64,000 nt of DNA from Chlamydia felis Fe/C-56 (GTDB taxonomy: Bacteria > Chlamydiota > Chlamydiia > Chlamydiales > Chlamydiaceae), in contig NC_007899.1 in NCBI RefSeq assembly GCF_000009945.1, positions 1 through 64,000 of the forward strand, read 5' to 3'. Below, piece after piece: positions 1 to 8,126 of this stretch. The first letter of the stretch is position 1. The number at the start of each line of letters is the position of its first letter. The notes beneath the pieces were generated by a model. That model was not told the DNA's origin. It made no database searches and was given only the letters and a program-made list of their open reading frames with translations. The position numbers and the translations under genes are program-made.

Positions 1-215
1 GGGTGTGGAAAGTGTTCAAAACTCATTTTACAGAGGAAAAATAGAGTGGTTAATCTGTTTAAAACTTTGTTAAAACATTGTTCGGTTTGTAAATAAATCA
101 AGATTTTGCATGTTTGTGAACACAAGATCAACCATTTTTCAACAGGATTTTTCAGCAAAAACGTTTTTGTTTTTTCTAATTCATATGGCAGTCTTTTTAA
201 TTTTTGAGGTTTTTC
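1..215. other. AT-rich leader upstream of thyX, possible edge of the replication origin
   Basis: No gene is seen in these 215 bases. The stretch is AT-rich, with poly-T and poly-A runs. Two 9-mers differ from the DnaA-box consensus at two positions each: TGTGGAAAG at 4-12 (reverse orientation) and TTTTCAACA at 136-144. The base run GAGG at 206-209 is the ribosome binding site of thyX. From memory, this thyX homologue adjoins hemB in chlamydial genomes, at the point where several published sequences are opened. The origin role is inference only. Confidence 0.3.
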
Positions 216-1808
216 ATGTTGAGCAGAGATGAAGAGTTTTCTTCAGAACAAAAGAAGAGTTTGTCTCATTTCGTTACCAACCTAGAAACAAACATTTTTG
301 CTTTGAAGAATCTCCCAGAAGTTGTGAAAGGGGCCTTATTTTCCAAATACTCTAGGTCTACGTTAGGTTTACGGTCCTTGCTTTTAAAAGAGTTCTTGAA
401 AGGCGAAGGAGGAGACTTCTTAGACGATTCCGTTGTGGATTTCGAAGCTGGGATACATAAGGCTGCTGATTTTTACAGAAGAGTGCTGGATGGTTTTGGA
501 GATGATTCTATAGGAGAGTTGGGTGGAGCCCACCTTGCTATGGAAAGCGTTTCCATGCTCGCAGCAAAAATATTGGAAGACGCTCGTATTGGCGGATCTC
601 CTTTAGAAAAATCTTCTAGGTACGTTTATTTTGATCAAAAGGTAAAAGGGGAGTATTTATACTACCGCGATCCTATTTTAATGACCTCGGCCTTTAAAGA
701 CGTGTTTTTGGGCACATGTGATTTCCTATTCGATACGTATACTGACTTGATTCCTAAAGTGCGTTCGTATTTTGAAAAGATTTACCCAAAGGATGCGGAG
801 GTTTCACAATCTGCTTATGCCATTTCTTTAAGAGCGAAAGTTCTCGATTGCTTACGAGGTCTTCTTCCTGCAGCAACGCTTACGAATTTAGGATTTTTTG
901 GTAATGGAAGGTTTTGGCAAACATTGTTACACAAACTTCAAGGCCATAATCTTACAGAGATCAGACATATCGGAGAGAACTCTTTAACCGAGCTCATGAA
1001 AATCATTCCTTCTTTTGTCAGTCGCGCAGAATCCCATCATCACCATCATCAAGCTATGTTAAACTATAGGCAGACTCTTAGAGAGCAATTAACAAGTTTA
1101 GCAGAGAAATTTAGTAAAAGCTCCTCGCCTTCTAAACAAACGGGGGCACGTTTGGTTTACGGGGATCCCGAGGGTATTTATAAAGTTGCTGCAGGATTTC
1201 TTTTTCCATACTCGGAGCATACCTATGAAGAGCTTATCAATATCTGTCGCTCTATGCCTCGAGAAGATCTTATTCGTGTTTTAGAAGCAGGATCTTCATC
1301 CAGAGAAAACCGTCGTCATAAATCACCAAGAGGATTGGAGTGTTTAGAATTCGGATTTGATATTACAGCCGATTTCGGAGCTTATAGAGATCTTCAAAGA
1401 CATAGAATACTGACTCAGGAGCGCCAGTTGCTCACCACAAATCTTGGATACCATATTCCTGAGCAATTATTAGATACACCTATGGAAAAAGATTTTCGAG
1501 AAGCTATGGAAAAAGCTGAGGAGGCTTATAACCAAATCTCCTTAGAATTTCCTGAAGAAGCTCAATATGTCGTTCCTTTAGCCTACAATATACGCTGGTT
1601 TTTCCATATCAACGGAAGAGCCTTACAATGGCTTTGTGAACTACGATCTCAAGTTCAGGGACACGAAAATTACAGAAAAATAGCGATAGACATGGCTAAA
1701 GAGGTAATTAGATTCGACCCTGTGTATGAAATATTTTTTAAATTTGTAGATTATTCCGAATGTGATTTGGGTAGACTCAAACAAGAATCCCGAAAAAGAT
1801 CTGCCTAG
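216..1808 (+). CDS. thyX: Flavin-dependent thymidylate synthase, long tandem-domain form (CT632-like)
   Basis: Makes dTMP from dUMP using FADH2 and methylene-tetrahydrofolate, in the cytosol. The ATG at 216 is chosen because GAGG lies six bases upstream; a TTG at 204 would add four residues but has no ribosome site. The 530-residue product is about twice the usual ThyX length and contains two ThyX-like folds. The first has the SSRY segment near residues 133-136 and a [17 protein letters not shown] segment near 216-232. The second has the signature RHR at 395-397, although the serine usual in the RHR(x)7S motif is leucine here. A natural run of five histidines lies near residues 274-278, between the domains. 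Fold and family are seen in the sequence; activity is known for the C. trachomatis homologue. Confidence 0.9.
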   Translation: MLSRDEEFSSEQKKSLSHFVTNLETNIFALKNLPEVVKGALFSKYSRSTLGLRSLLLKEFLKGEGGDFLDDSVVDFEAGIHKAADFYRRVLDGFGDDSIGELGGAHLAMESVSMLAAKILEDARIGGSPLEKSSRYVYFDQKVKGEYLYYRDPILMTSAFKDVFLGTCDFLFDTYTDLIPKVRSYFEKIYPKDAEVSQSAYAISLRAKVLDCLRGLLPAATLTNLGFFGNGRFWQTLLHKLQGHNLTEIRHIGENSLTELMKIIPSFVSRAESHHHHHQAMLNYRQTLREQLTSLAEKFSKSSSPSKQTGARLVYGDPEGIYKVAAGFLFPYSEHTYEELINICRSMPREDLIRVLEAGSSSRENRRHKSPRGLECLEFGFDITADFGAYRDLQRHRILTQERQLLTTNLGYHIPEQLLDTPMEKDFREAMEKAEEAYNQISLEFPEEAQYVVPLAYNIRWFFHINGRALQWLCELRSQVQGHENYRKIAIDMAKEVIRFDPVYEIFFKFVDYSECDLGRLKQESRKRSA

Positions 1809-1889
1809 GTATTTTTTAAATATAATCTTTGCGTTTACAGGAACCTTAGAGGTTGGTATTTTATTGCTTTCCAAGACGAAGGTCATAAA

Positions 1890-2144
1890 ATGAAAAACCT
1901 CATCGATAACAACTTAGTCAGATTTAAAAATATTTCCAAAACTAAGCAAGGGATTTTTGTGAACTTCAAGGTTAAGGGAGAGAAAGGAGGAGCTTCTTTC
2001 ACAGCATCTATAGCAGTCGATATAGAATCCGCAGACGTATCTTCAGGGGACTCTTTAGAAACTATTATAGAAAGATGTGCTCAAATAGGAGTTGCTGAAT
2101 TTAAGAAATGTGAATTTCAATTCGAAGGAATAACCTGTTTGTAA
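1890..2144 (+). CDS. Small hypothetical protein (CT631-like)
   Basis: An 84-residue protein with no motif I recognise. It is mostly short beta-prone segments with alternating charged and hydrophobic residues, has no signal peptide or membrane segment, and ends in a Cys-Leu tail. The ATG at 1890 is preceded by AAGG at a short distance. It lies 81 bases after thyX on the same strand and 13 bases before tRNA-Pro, so it may be read from the thyX promoter. Its place between thyX and ispA matches the conserved chlamydial small gene CT631. No function is proposed. Confidence 0.7.
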   Translation: MKNLIDNNLVRFKNISKTKQGIFVNFKVKGEKGGASFTASIAVDIESADVSSGDSLETIIERCAQIGVAEFKKCEFQFEGITCL

Positions 2145-2157
2145 GAGTTTATTTTTC

Positions 2158-2231
2158 CTGGGTGTAGCGCAGCCTGGTAGCGCACTTGCATGGGGTGCAA
2201 GGGGGCGGAGGTTCAAATCCTCTCACCCAGA
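2158..2231 (+). tRNA. tRNA-Pro (anticodon GGG)
   Basis: A full cloverleaf can be drawn. The acceptor arm 2158-2164 pairs with 2224-2230, and A2231 is the discriminator. The D-arm is GCGC/GCGC. The anticodon stem 2185-2189 pairs with 2197-2201, with loop 2190-2196 giving anticodon GGG at 2192-2194. The T-arm is GGAGG with loop TTCAAAT. The C1-G72 pair is typical of bacterial tRNA-Pro. CCA is not encoded. Confidence 0.95.
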
Positions 2232-2252
2232 TTTTGTGTGTTTCTTTATTTT

Positions 2253-3125
2253 TTAATAATTTCGAATGCTCATATATTCTATAAGCATTTCTAATTCTGA
2301 AGAATCTTTCAAGCCGTGGTGTTTAAGATAGTTTAATAAGCTAATGCTCTTATCTATCGACGAATTCAATAACTCTGTGGCTGCATCTAAACCAAACAAT
2401 AGAGCATAGTTCAAACCGACATCTTGATCATCTTGATGTATATCTAAAATGTCATCTTTCATTTGAAAAAGAAGACCAAAGGTTTTAGAAAATTCCAGAA
2501 TTTGCGGAACACATAGAGGATCACCACCTCCAAATAACCATCCAGAAGCGCAGGCTATTTCAAAAAGAGCACCGGTTTTTTTATTGATGATAGATTGGAC
2601 ATATTCAGGACCTTCATTTTTAAAGAACATGTCCTCATACTGCCCCCCTAAAACACCATTAACTCCAAAGTTTTTATCCGTGATTTCTGAAATTGTATCG
2701 TAGGCAAAATCTACTTCTCGGGGATCTACACCCTGAGATTTGAGTTTTTTAGCATTTGAACGAATGCGAGAATAAGCCGCAGGAATTAATGCGTAAGACG
2801 CTAGTAATGCGGAAGCTTCATCAAAGGCTTTGTGTACCGTGGGGCGCCCTCGACGCTCGTCGTCATCGTCCATACAGGGAAGATCATCAGCGATTAACGT
2901 AGACGTATGTATGAACTCTATAGCTAAAGCAGAGTCTAAAACATCTCTATTCATGCCAAGACCCTTAGAAAACATACAAACTAACATGGGGCGAATGCGT
3001 TTACCACCGCTTGTTAAAGCATATTCTACAGGGGCGCGTATAGACACTCCCTTAGAGCCAAAATCTTCTAAAGAGTGTTTTATGGCCTCGTCTATCATCG
3101 CTCGGTAAGTTTCGAATATATCCAT
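2253..3125 (-). CDS. ispA: Polyprenyl (farnesyl/geranylgeranyl) diphosphate synthase
   Basis: Condenses isopentenyl diphosphate with allylic diphosphates to make C15-C20 prenyl chains for undecaprenyl and quinone synthesis. The 290-residue length fits short-chain trans-prenyltransferases. The first aspartate-rich motif is DDLPCMDD at residues 80-87, followed by ERRG; the second, DDILD, is at 224-228. GKR at 41-43 is the usual diphosphate-binding site near the N-terminus. It lies 25 bases downstream of the GlmU-like gene on the same strand and is probably co-transcribed with it. Chain length cannot be fixed from sequence alone. Confidence 0.92.
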   Translation of the reverse strand: MDIFETYRAMIDEAIKHSLEDFGSKGVSIRAPVEYALTSGGKRIRPMLVCMFSKGLGMNRDVLDSALAIEFIHTSTLIADDLPCMDDDDERRGRPTVHKAFDEASALLASYALIPAAYSRIRSNAKKLKSQGVDPREVDFAYDTISEITDKNFGVNGVLGGQYEDMFFKNEGPEYVQSIINKKTGALFEIACASGWLFGGGDPLCVPQILEFSKTFGLLFQMKDDILDIHQDDQDVGLNYALLFGLDAATELLNSSIDKSISLLNYLKHHGLKDSSELEMLIEYMSIRNY

Positions 3126-3150
3126 AACAGTACTAACTTTTCCTTATAAT

Positions 3151-3765
3151 CTAGATTACTTTTCCGGGATGAATTGTTGTAAGAGCAGGAATACTGCGCC
3201 CAGGATTAATCACCGTGTTGCATCCTACAGAAGCTTTTTTACCAAGAAAAGCTCCTACTTTTCTTAATTGGGTATCTACCTTACCTTCTTCGCTATTTAC
3301 AGTGATATTTTTCCCGTCAAGACGAAAATTTGCACAACGAACACCAGCGCCGAGATTAACTTCAGAGCTTAAAACGGAGTTTCCAACATAAGCAAAATGA
3401 CCTGCTTTAGCATGATGACCAAAATAGGAATTTTTTACTTCACTACAATGCCCTATAACACATCCGGTGCCGGTAATGACGCCACCTCGTAGATAAGCTC
3501 CGTGACGTATTTCAGTTTGAGGGCCTATAATGCAGGGCCCAACAATATAAGCTCCAGATTCAACGTAAGCCCCTTCGGATATTTCTATGCTTTCTATATT
3601 TTTTAAAAAAGCTCCGGATTCTACGGTACCATGAATCCCCGAGAATGTATGAGAGGATAATTTTTTATCTATTAATGCTAAAATATCCCAAGTATAATAC
3701 GCTTCTGTAATAAGTTCTGGAAAGGGGAAGTCTTCGGGGGAAAATAAAACAGATGCGAATATCAT
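3151..3765 (-). CDS. GlmU-like left-handed beta-helix acyltransferase lacking the uridylyltransferase domain
   Basis: This 204-residue protein resembles only the C-terminal acetyltransferase half of GlmU. Hexapeptide repeats with isoleucine or valine every six residues run from about 50 to 195. The segment KAGHFAYVG near 120-128 contains His123, which matches the GlmU catalytic histidine. The following GAG segment near 138 is altered (GAGVRCANFRLDG instead of GAGTxxxNYDG). The N-terminal pyrophosphorylase domain is absent. The homologue CT629 is annotated GlmU; without the N-terminal half it could supply only the glucosamine-1-phosphate acetyltransferase step, or act on another sugar nucleotide. 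It lies upstream of ispA on the same strand. Confidence 0.75.
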   Translation of the reverse strand: MIFASVLFSPEDFPFPELITEAYYTWDILALIDKKLSSHTFSGIHGTVESGAFLKNIESIEISEGAYVESGAYIVGPCIIGPQTEIRHGAYLRGGVITGTGCVIGHCSEVKNSYFGHHAKAGHFAYVGNSVLSSEVNLGAGVRCANFRLDGKNITVNSEEGKVDTQLRKVGAFLGKKASVGCNTVINPGRSIPALTTIHPGKVI

Positions 3766-3838
3766 GACATGCCATAGCTTTTTGAGGTATTGTCTAGTTA
3801 TGGCAATTTAGTGACAAGGAGTAATCAAAAGCGGTTGT

Positions 3839-4537
3839 TTAAGATTGGGTAGATGAGGGTTCATTATCCGAGGATTGCATTAGATTATCATTTTCTGAAA
3901 ATAAATAGCCCACACCACGAATTGTAGAAATTTTAGACCCGTAAGGCCCAAGTTTTTTTCTTAAAGAAGCAATATGAACATCTACATTTCTTGCTATAAT
4001 TTCCTTGGTATTTCCTTTTATTTCCTCAAGCAAGTGTTTTCTCAAACACAGCATACCGCGATTCATGAGAAGTTTTTTTAATATCCCAGCTTCCGAAGGA
4101 GTTAAGTGAACGGTCCCTTGAGGGGAATCTATAGAAAGATTTAAAAGATGGAATGTTCGATCACCAAAAGAGATGGATTCGGGAATCGCATGTTCGAAAT
4201 GATGATGACGTAAAAAGGCACGAATAACAGCATCAATAACTTTAACTGTTATAGGACGAAGCAAATAACCACTCGCTCCATTATTCAGAACTTTTACAAT
4301 AGCCTCTTCTTCAAATGCATCAAATAATACAACTAAATCCGTTTCAAATGGAATTTTATTAGAAAACGTAACTTCGGGGAGAAGCAAGTATTCGCAGAAA
4401 ATTAAATCTGCTTCAGACTCATCTGTGAGAGCTGAAGAAATAACGATTTTATATTCTACAGTCTGAGCAAACTCTTTTAGTTGCAAAGATATATTACTGT
4501 CTTCTGTAACAAATAATATAATTTTATCCGTAAGCAT
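3839..4537 (-). CDS. chxR: Atypical OmpR/PhoB-family response regulator ChxR
   Basis: A 232-residue DNA-binding transcription factor: a receiver domain (about 1-110) followed by a winged-helix domain (about 125-215; the segment IARNVDVHIASLRKKLG lies in the recognition region). The phospho-acceptor Asp is replaced by Glu49 in the context DLIFCEYLL, and the usual Lys after the fifth strand is Arg94. A phosphorylation switch is therefore unlikely. The C. trachomatis homologue is known to bind DNA and activate transcription, including its own, without phosphorylation. It is transcribed divergently from the gene at 4737 and 73 bases ahead of the GlmU-like gene. No histidine kinase is adjacent. 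Confidence 0.93.
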   Translation of the reverse strand: MLTDKIILFVTEDSNISLQLKEFAQTVEYKIVISSALTDESEADLIFCEYLLLPEVTFSNKIPFETDLVVLFDAFEEEAIVKVLNNGASGYLLRPITVKVIDAVIRAFLRHHHFEHAIPESISFGDRTFHLLNLSIDSPQGTVHLTPSEAGILKKLLMNRGMLCLRKHLLEEIKGNTKEIIARNVDVHIASLRKKLGPYGSKISTIRGVGYLFSENDNLMQSSDNEPSSTQS

Positions 4538-4669
4538 GAGCTAACAAGGTGAGCTATGTTATTTGCACAAGTAATATAAAATCTTTTATTTTTCAAAGGT
4601 CCTTTACAATTTTTTAATTTTTTTCTGGTCAAAAATAATTTTACCTAAAGACAACTCAACACATATAAT

Positions 4670-4687
4670 TTAACTTTAACAAGTTAA
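4670..4687. promoter_or_regulatory. Perfect inverted repeat in the chxR divergent intergenic region
   Basis: TTAACTT at 4670-4676 and AAGTTAA at 4681-4687 form a perfect 7-base inverted repeat with a 4-base centre. It lies 50 bases upstream of the gene at 4737 and about 130 bases from the chxR start. The surroundings are very AT-rich, so chance occurrence is possible. An operator role is inference. Confidence 0.25.
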
Positions 4688-4736
4688 AAAACAATTAAAA
4701 ACAAGCGGTTTTTAACAAAGCCGGTAGGGGCTCCGA

Positions 4737-6581
4737 ATGGTTCGCTATATAGTGTTTTGCCTATTTTTTCTCTCATGTTTCGCTGCGGGAGGAGGCCTGT
4801 ATTTTATATGTTCCTTGCACAACTCTTCTGGAACATTGTCAGAAAGCTCAAAAGTAGCTGTTTTATGGGGAGATGAACAAAAAGAATTCGTAGAGTCTTT
4901 TCTAAACCGTTTTCTTCCAAATCAACAGCGCCAAGGTCTTCTTTGTTTCCAAGGTTTCGTTTTGCAAAAGCAGAAGAATGTGAGTCAGTCTGAGAAAGTT
5001 TTTTCTAAAATTTATGATGAAATAGAGAATGCTCAGACCTCTTTAAAAGAAGAGTTGATCGGCGGACGCATTCTTAATGCCTTTTTCTTAGATAATATAG
5101 AACAAATGGAGTTTTTACTCGGTTCTTTGCGTCAGCAAAATGCAAAATCTTTCTATCTTCCTTTGTTTGAGTTTCTTTTGAACTATAAGCAAAAACATTT
5201 TGATAAGGCTTTACAAGATTTATCGGTGTGGAAAAATCAGATAAAAGTCTCAGAAACCTCTTTGTTGGATTTAAACATTCAACAACTGTGTTCTGACTTT
5301 TTGTTAGATAATATAGAAGCACACAGTTTGATAGAATTAGGAGAGTTTTCTGAAGGAAGAGCTATTCTCAATCATATTATTGAACGGTTATTAAAAAGAG
5401 AGAGTAACTGGGACTCTGAAGCTTATGATTCCGCTGTTTTAATGCTCAGCAGAAGCTACTTTTTAGAGCTCAAACAGTCTCATTCCTGTAAGATTTATCC
5501 CGATTATTACGAGATGATTCTTTTCTATAAGAAGAAAGTTCATGCTGTAGATCAAAAACCCTATGAAAAACTCATTCCTCAAGATGAATTGTTTTCAATG
5601 CTCATGGAACACGTTTTCATTGTTCCTGAAGAGCGTATAGATCCCTTAATGCAGATCATTAAAAATTGGGGACGTTTTTATGAATCTCCTAACTACGACT
5701 TAGTGGTTCGACCTTTAATAAATAAGTTTTTCTCAGCTCCTAACCAGGTAGCGAATCTCTGTAATTTCATAGCACGTTCTGAAATAGAGCCTCTGAAAAA
5801 AAGATTAATCGATGCTTTTGGGGATATTTTATCTGAGAATGTGCAGAAGGTACAAACCGCTAGGGCGAAACAAACTCTTTCTCTGTTAAGCATTTTGGAT
5901 TCAAGTTTAAGTATGAGCGAGAAATTGATTATTAGTCCTGCCTCTCTTCAGGATATGATTTCTCTTGATGATATCGACAACACTAACTTGAAAAAGTATC
6001 TTAATCTCTGGGGGTCGATACAATCGTATGATGTAGATAGACAACAGCTTGTGCATTATATGATGAATGGGGTTAAGCACTTATGGGAGCAAGGGTCTTG
6101 TGATGATAAAGCTTTGAACTTGCTTCGTCTCATTTTACAATTTACCGACTATGACATAGAGTGTGAAAACATTGTTTGCTTATTTATTAAGCAAGTATAC
6201 AAGCAGGTGTTGTCAGGACATTCTATGGATCGTTTATTGAAATTAGAAGATTTCATCACTGATGTGGGGCTGACCCCGATAACAGTGCGCGAAGAAGAAA
6301 TTGCCAACTTTTTAGCAGACGCTGAATTTTTATATGCTCAGGGGGAGTACCATAAATGTTATTCGTATAGTTTGTGGCTTACAAAAATAGCCCCGTCGTA
6401 TTTAACCTATCGTTTATTAGGCTTATGTCTTTTAGAAAATAAATGTTACAAAGAAGCTTGGGATTATTTGCATTCTCTACCTCAAAATAAGCGTGTGTAT
6501 GATTCTAAAGTTCAGAAGGCTCTAGTTTTGTGCCAAAAACATCTACCCAAAGATCTCATGGCAGGTTATAAAAGAGAGTAA
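4737..6581 (+). CDS. Exported or membrane-anchored alpha-helical protein of unknown function (CT651-like)
   Basis: The 614-residue protein begins with a hydrophobic segment (about residues 4-26, ending in Gly/Cys/Ser-rich sequence) that is a signal peptide or N-terminal anchor. The rest is almost entirely helical and leucine-rich, with TPR-like spacing in the last 100 residues (the segment YAQGEYHKCYSYSLWLTKI). It could be a periplasmic helical-repeat scaffold. The start ATG at 4737 follows a GGGG run. It ends 34 bases before recD on the same strand, and in C. trachomatis the equivalent gene (CT651) also sits next to recD. Function is not known to me. Confidence 0.75.
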   Translation: MVRYIVFCLFFLSCFAAGGGLYFICSLHNSSGTLSESSKVAVLWGDEQKEFVESFLNRFLPNQQRQGLLCFQGFVLQKQKNVSQSEKVFSKIYDEIENAQTSLKEELIGGRILNAFFLDNIEQMEFLLGSLRQQNAKSFYLPLFEFLLNYKQKHFDKALQDLSVWKNQIKVSETSLLDLNIQQLCSDFLLDNIEAHSLIELGEFSEGRAILNHIIERLLKRESNWDSEAYDSAVLMLSRSYFLELKQSHSCKIYPDYYEMILFYKKKVHAVDQKPYEKLIPQDELFSMLMEHVFIVPEERIDPLMQIIKNWGRFYESPNYDLVVRPLINKFFSAPNQVANLCNFIARSEIEPLKKRLIDAFGDILSENVQKVQTARAKQTLSLLSILDSSLSMSEKLIISPASLQDMISLDDIDNTNLKKYLNLWGSIQSYDVDRQQLVHYMMNGVKHLWEQGSCDDKALNLLRLILQFTDYDIECENIVCLFIKQVYKQVLSGHSMDRLLKLEDFITDVGLTPITVREEEIANFLADAEFLYAQGEYHKCYSYSLWLTKIAPSYLTYRLLGLCLLENKCYKEAWDYLHSLPQNKRVYDSKVQKALVLCQKHLPKDLMAGYKRE

Positions 6582-6615
6582 AATGCATAGAATAGCTATG
6601 TCTTATTAAACCTTG

Positions 6616-8103
6616 ATGTTTTCTCACCTTCTTGAAGATGTTGTCCGACAACAAATTGTTCTGCCTCTAGACCTAGCTTTCGCCAGGAAGCATATCTCTT
6701 CCGAATCAAAAAAAGCCTTTGCGTTTTTGGCTCTTTCTTCTGCTCTTTGGCGCTGCGGGTATCCCTTTCTTACTATAGAAAAAGATCGCTTGTTTCCCTC
6801 GGTATCAGGCATTTCTGAAAATCTTTTTTACGAGTGTTTTCAGGATCTTCCCGAGGATGTTTTCTCGTCTTTATTTGTTATAGAGAACAATAAAATTTTC
6901 TTACGATCTTTGTATTTAGTTCGTGAAAAGCTTTTTAAAAAGCTATCATTATTGTCCCAAGCTTCTTCTCGATACAATATCCCCGCAACAAATCTCCCGA
7001 ATCTATCTTCTGAGCAAAATGTCGTTTTTCAAAAGGCTTTGAATAGCTGTTTTTCTTTAATCTGTGGCGGTCCTGGAACAGGAAAGACTTTTTTAGCGAC
7101 ACAGATGATTCTCGCGCTAATTAAGCAAAATCCTAAAATTCGTATTGCTATAGTTTCTCCAACAGGAAAAGCAACATCTCATATTCGTCACATACTTTCT
7201 AAATACAATGTGTCAGAGGAGAACGTCACGATCCAAACTATACATAGGTTTTTGCAAGAGTATGTCTATCGTCAATGCAGTTCAGTAGATCTATTACTAG
7301 TTGATGAAGGCTCGATGGTGACGTTTAATTTGTTGCATAGTTTGGTAAATACGCTGTCAGGAGAGAATAGGAATGGGAAAATTATCGCTGATAATTTAAT
7401 TATTTTAGGAGACGAAAATCAGCTGCCTCCTATAGGTGTTGGTGCTGGAAACCCTCTTCAAGATTTAATATTGCGTTTTCCTGAAAGAGCTTTGCATCTT
7501 AGGGTATCTCACCGAGCTAAAACCGATTGTGTGCAAAAATTTTCCAAGGCTATATTGGAAAAACAAACAATTCCCTTTACACCGTTACCCCCTTTGTATT
7601 CAGCAGTATCTATGATTAAAGAGGAATTTATAAAAACTCCTTCATCTCAAACACGATTATGTGTTTTAACCCCTATGCGTCACGGTCTTTGGGGGTATCT
7701 ACATCTCAACAATCTTATTTTTAATGAAATACAAAAAACTCATTCTGATCTACCAATTCCTATCATGATCACAGAACGTTATGAAGCTTGGGATCTATTT
7801 AATGGGGATACGGGATTCTTCAGCCCAAAAACACAAAGGCTGTATTTTCCTCACAATCGTTCTATAGATGCTAAGGAGTTTTCCTATTATACCTACAACT
7901 ATGCCATGTCGGTGCATAAGAGTCAGGGGAGTGAATATGATGATGTAATTGTTATCATCCCTAAAGGATGTGAAATTTTCGACGTATCGATTCTCTACAC
8001 AGCGATTACGCGCGCCAAACATAACGTGTCTGTATGGGCAGATGGAGAGACTTTGAATAGGATCATAAAAAAACCCCACAAGTATACTTATGGGGTAAAA
8101 TAA
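6616..8103 (+). CDS. recD: RecD-type DNA helicase (exodeoxyribonuclease V alpha subunit)
   Basis: Superfamily 1B helicase of 495 residues. It has Walker A GGPGTGKT at 151-158, the Walker B pair Asp230-Glu231 in LLLVDEGSM, a GDENQLPP motif III-like segment, and a C-terminal SVHKSQGSEYDDV motif ending in TAITRAKH. It is shorter than E. coli RecD (about 600 residues) but keeps every helicase motif. It would unwind DNA in double-strand break repair with RecB/RecC. The ATG at 6616 is preferred to the TTG at 6613; no clear ribosome site is visible. Chlamydiae carry two recD-like genes, and this matches the one next to CT651. Its 3' end contains a terminator for the opposite strand. Confidence 0.9.
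   Translation: MFSHLLEDVVRQQIVLPLDLAFARKHISSESKKAFAFLALSSALWRCGYPFLTIEKDRLFPSVSGISENLFYECFQDLPEDVFSSLFVIENNKIFLRSLYLVREKLFKKLSLLSQASSRYNIPATNLPNLSSEQNVVFQKALNSCFSLICGGPGTGKTFLATQMILALIKQNPKIRIAIVSPTGKATSHIRHILSKYNVSEENVTIQTIHRFLQEYVYRQCSSVDLLLVDEGSMVTFNLLHSLVNTLSGENRNGKIIADNLIILGDENQLPPIGVGAGNPLQDLILRFPERALHLRVSHRAKTDCVQKFSKAILEKQTIPFTPLPPLYSAVSMIKEEFIKTPSSQTRLCVLTPMRHGLWGYLHLNNLIFNEIQKTHSDLPIPIMITERYEAWDLFNGDTGFFSPKTQRLYFPHNRSIDAKEFSYYTYNYAMSVHKSQGSEYDDVIVIIPKGCEIFDVSILYTAITRAKHNVSVWADGETLNRIIKKPHKYTYGVK
8067..8096 (-). terminator. Rho-independent terminator of the Inc gene, inside the 3' end of recD
   Basis: The arms 8073-8084 and 8085-8096 form a 12-pair stem with one mismatch and almost no loop; the core is ACCCCA paired with TGGGGT. 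On the minus strand the hairpin is followed by seven T residues (complement of A8067-8073). It therefore terminates the minus-strand gene at 8127-8969, although it lies within the last codons of recD. Confidence 0.75.
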
Positions 8104-8126
8104 ACAGCTTCTTTTTGCAAGATTTC

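Noticed and set aside
1036-1055. Run of histidines in ThyX looking like an engineered tag
   Set aside because: It is internal, uses mixed His codons and lies in the natural linker between two domains.
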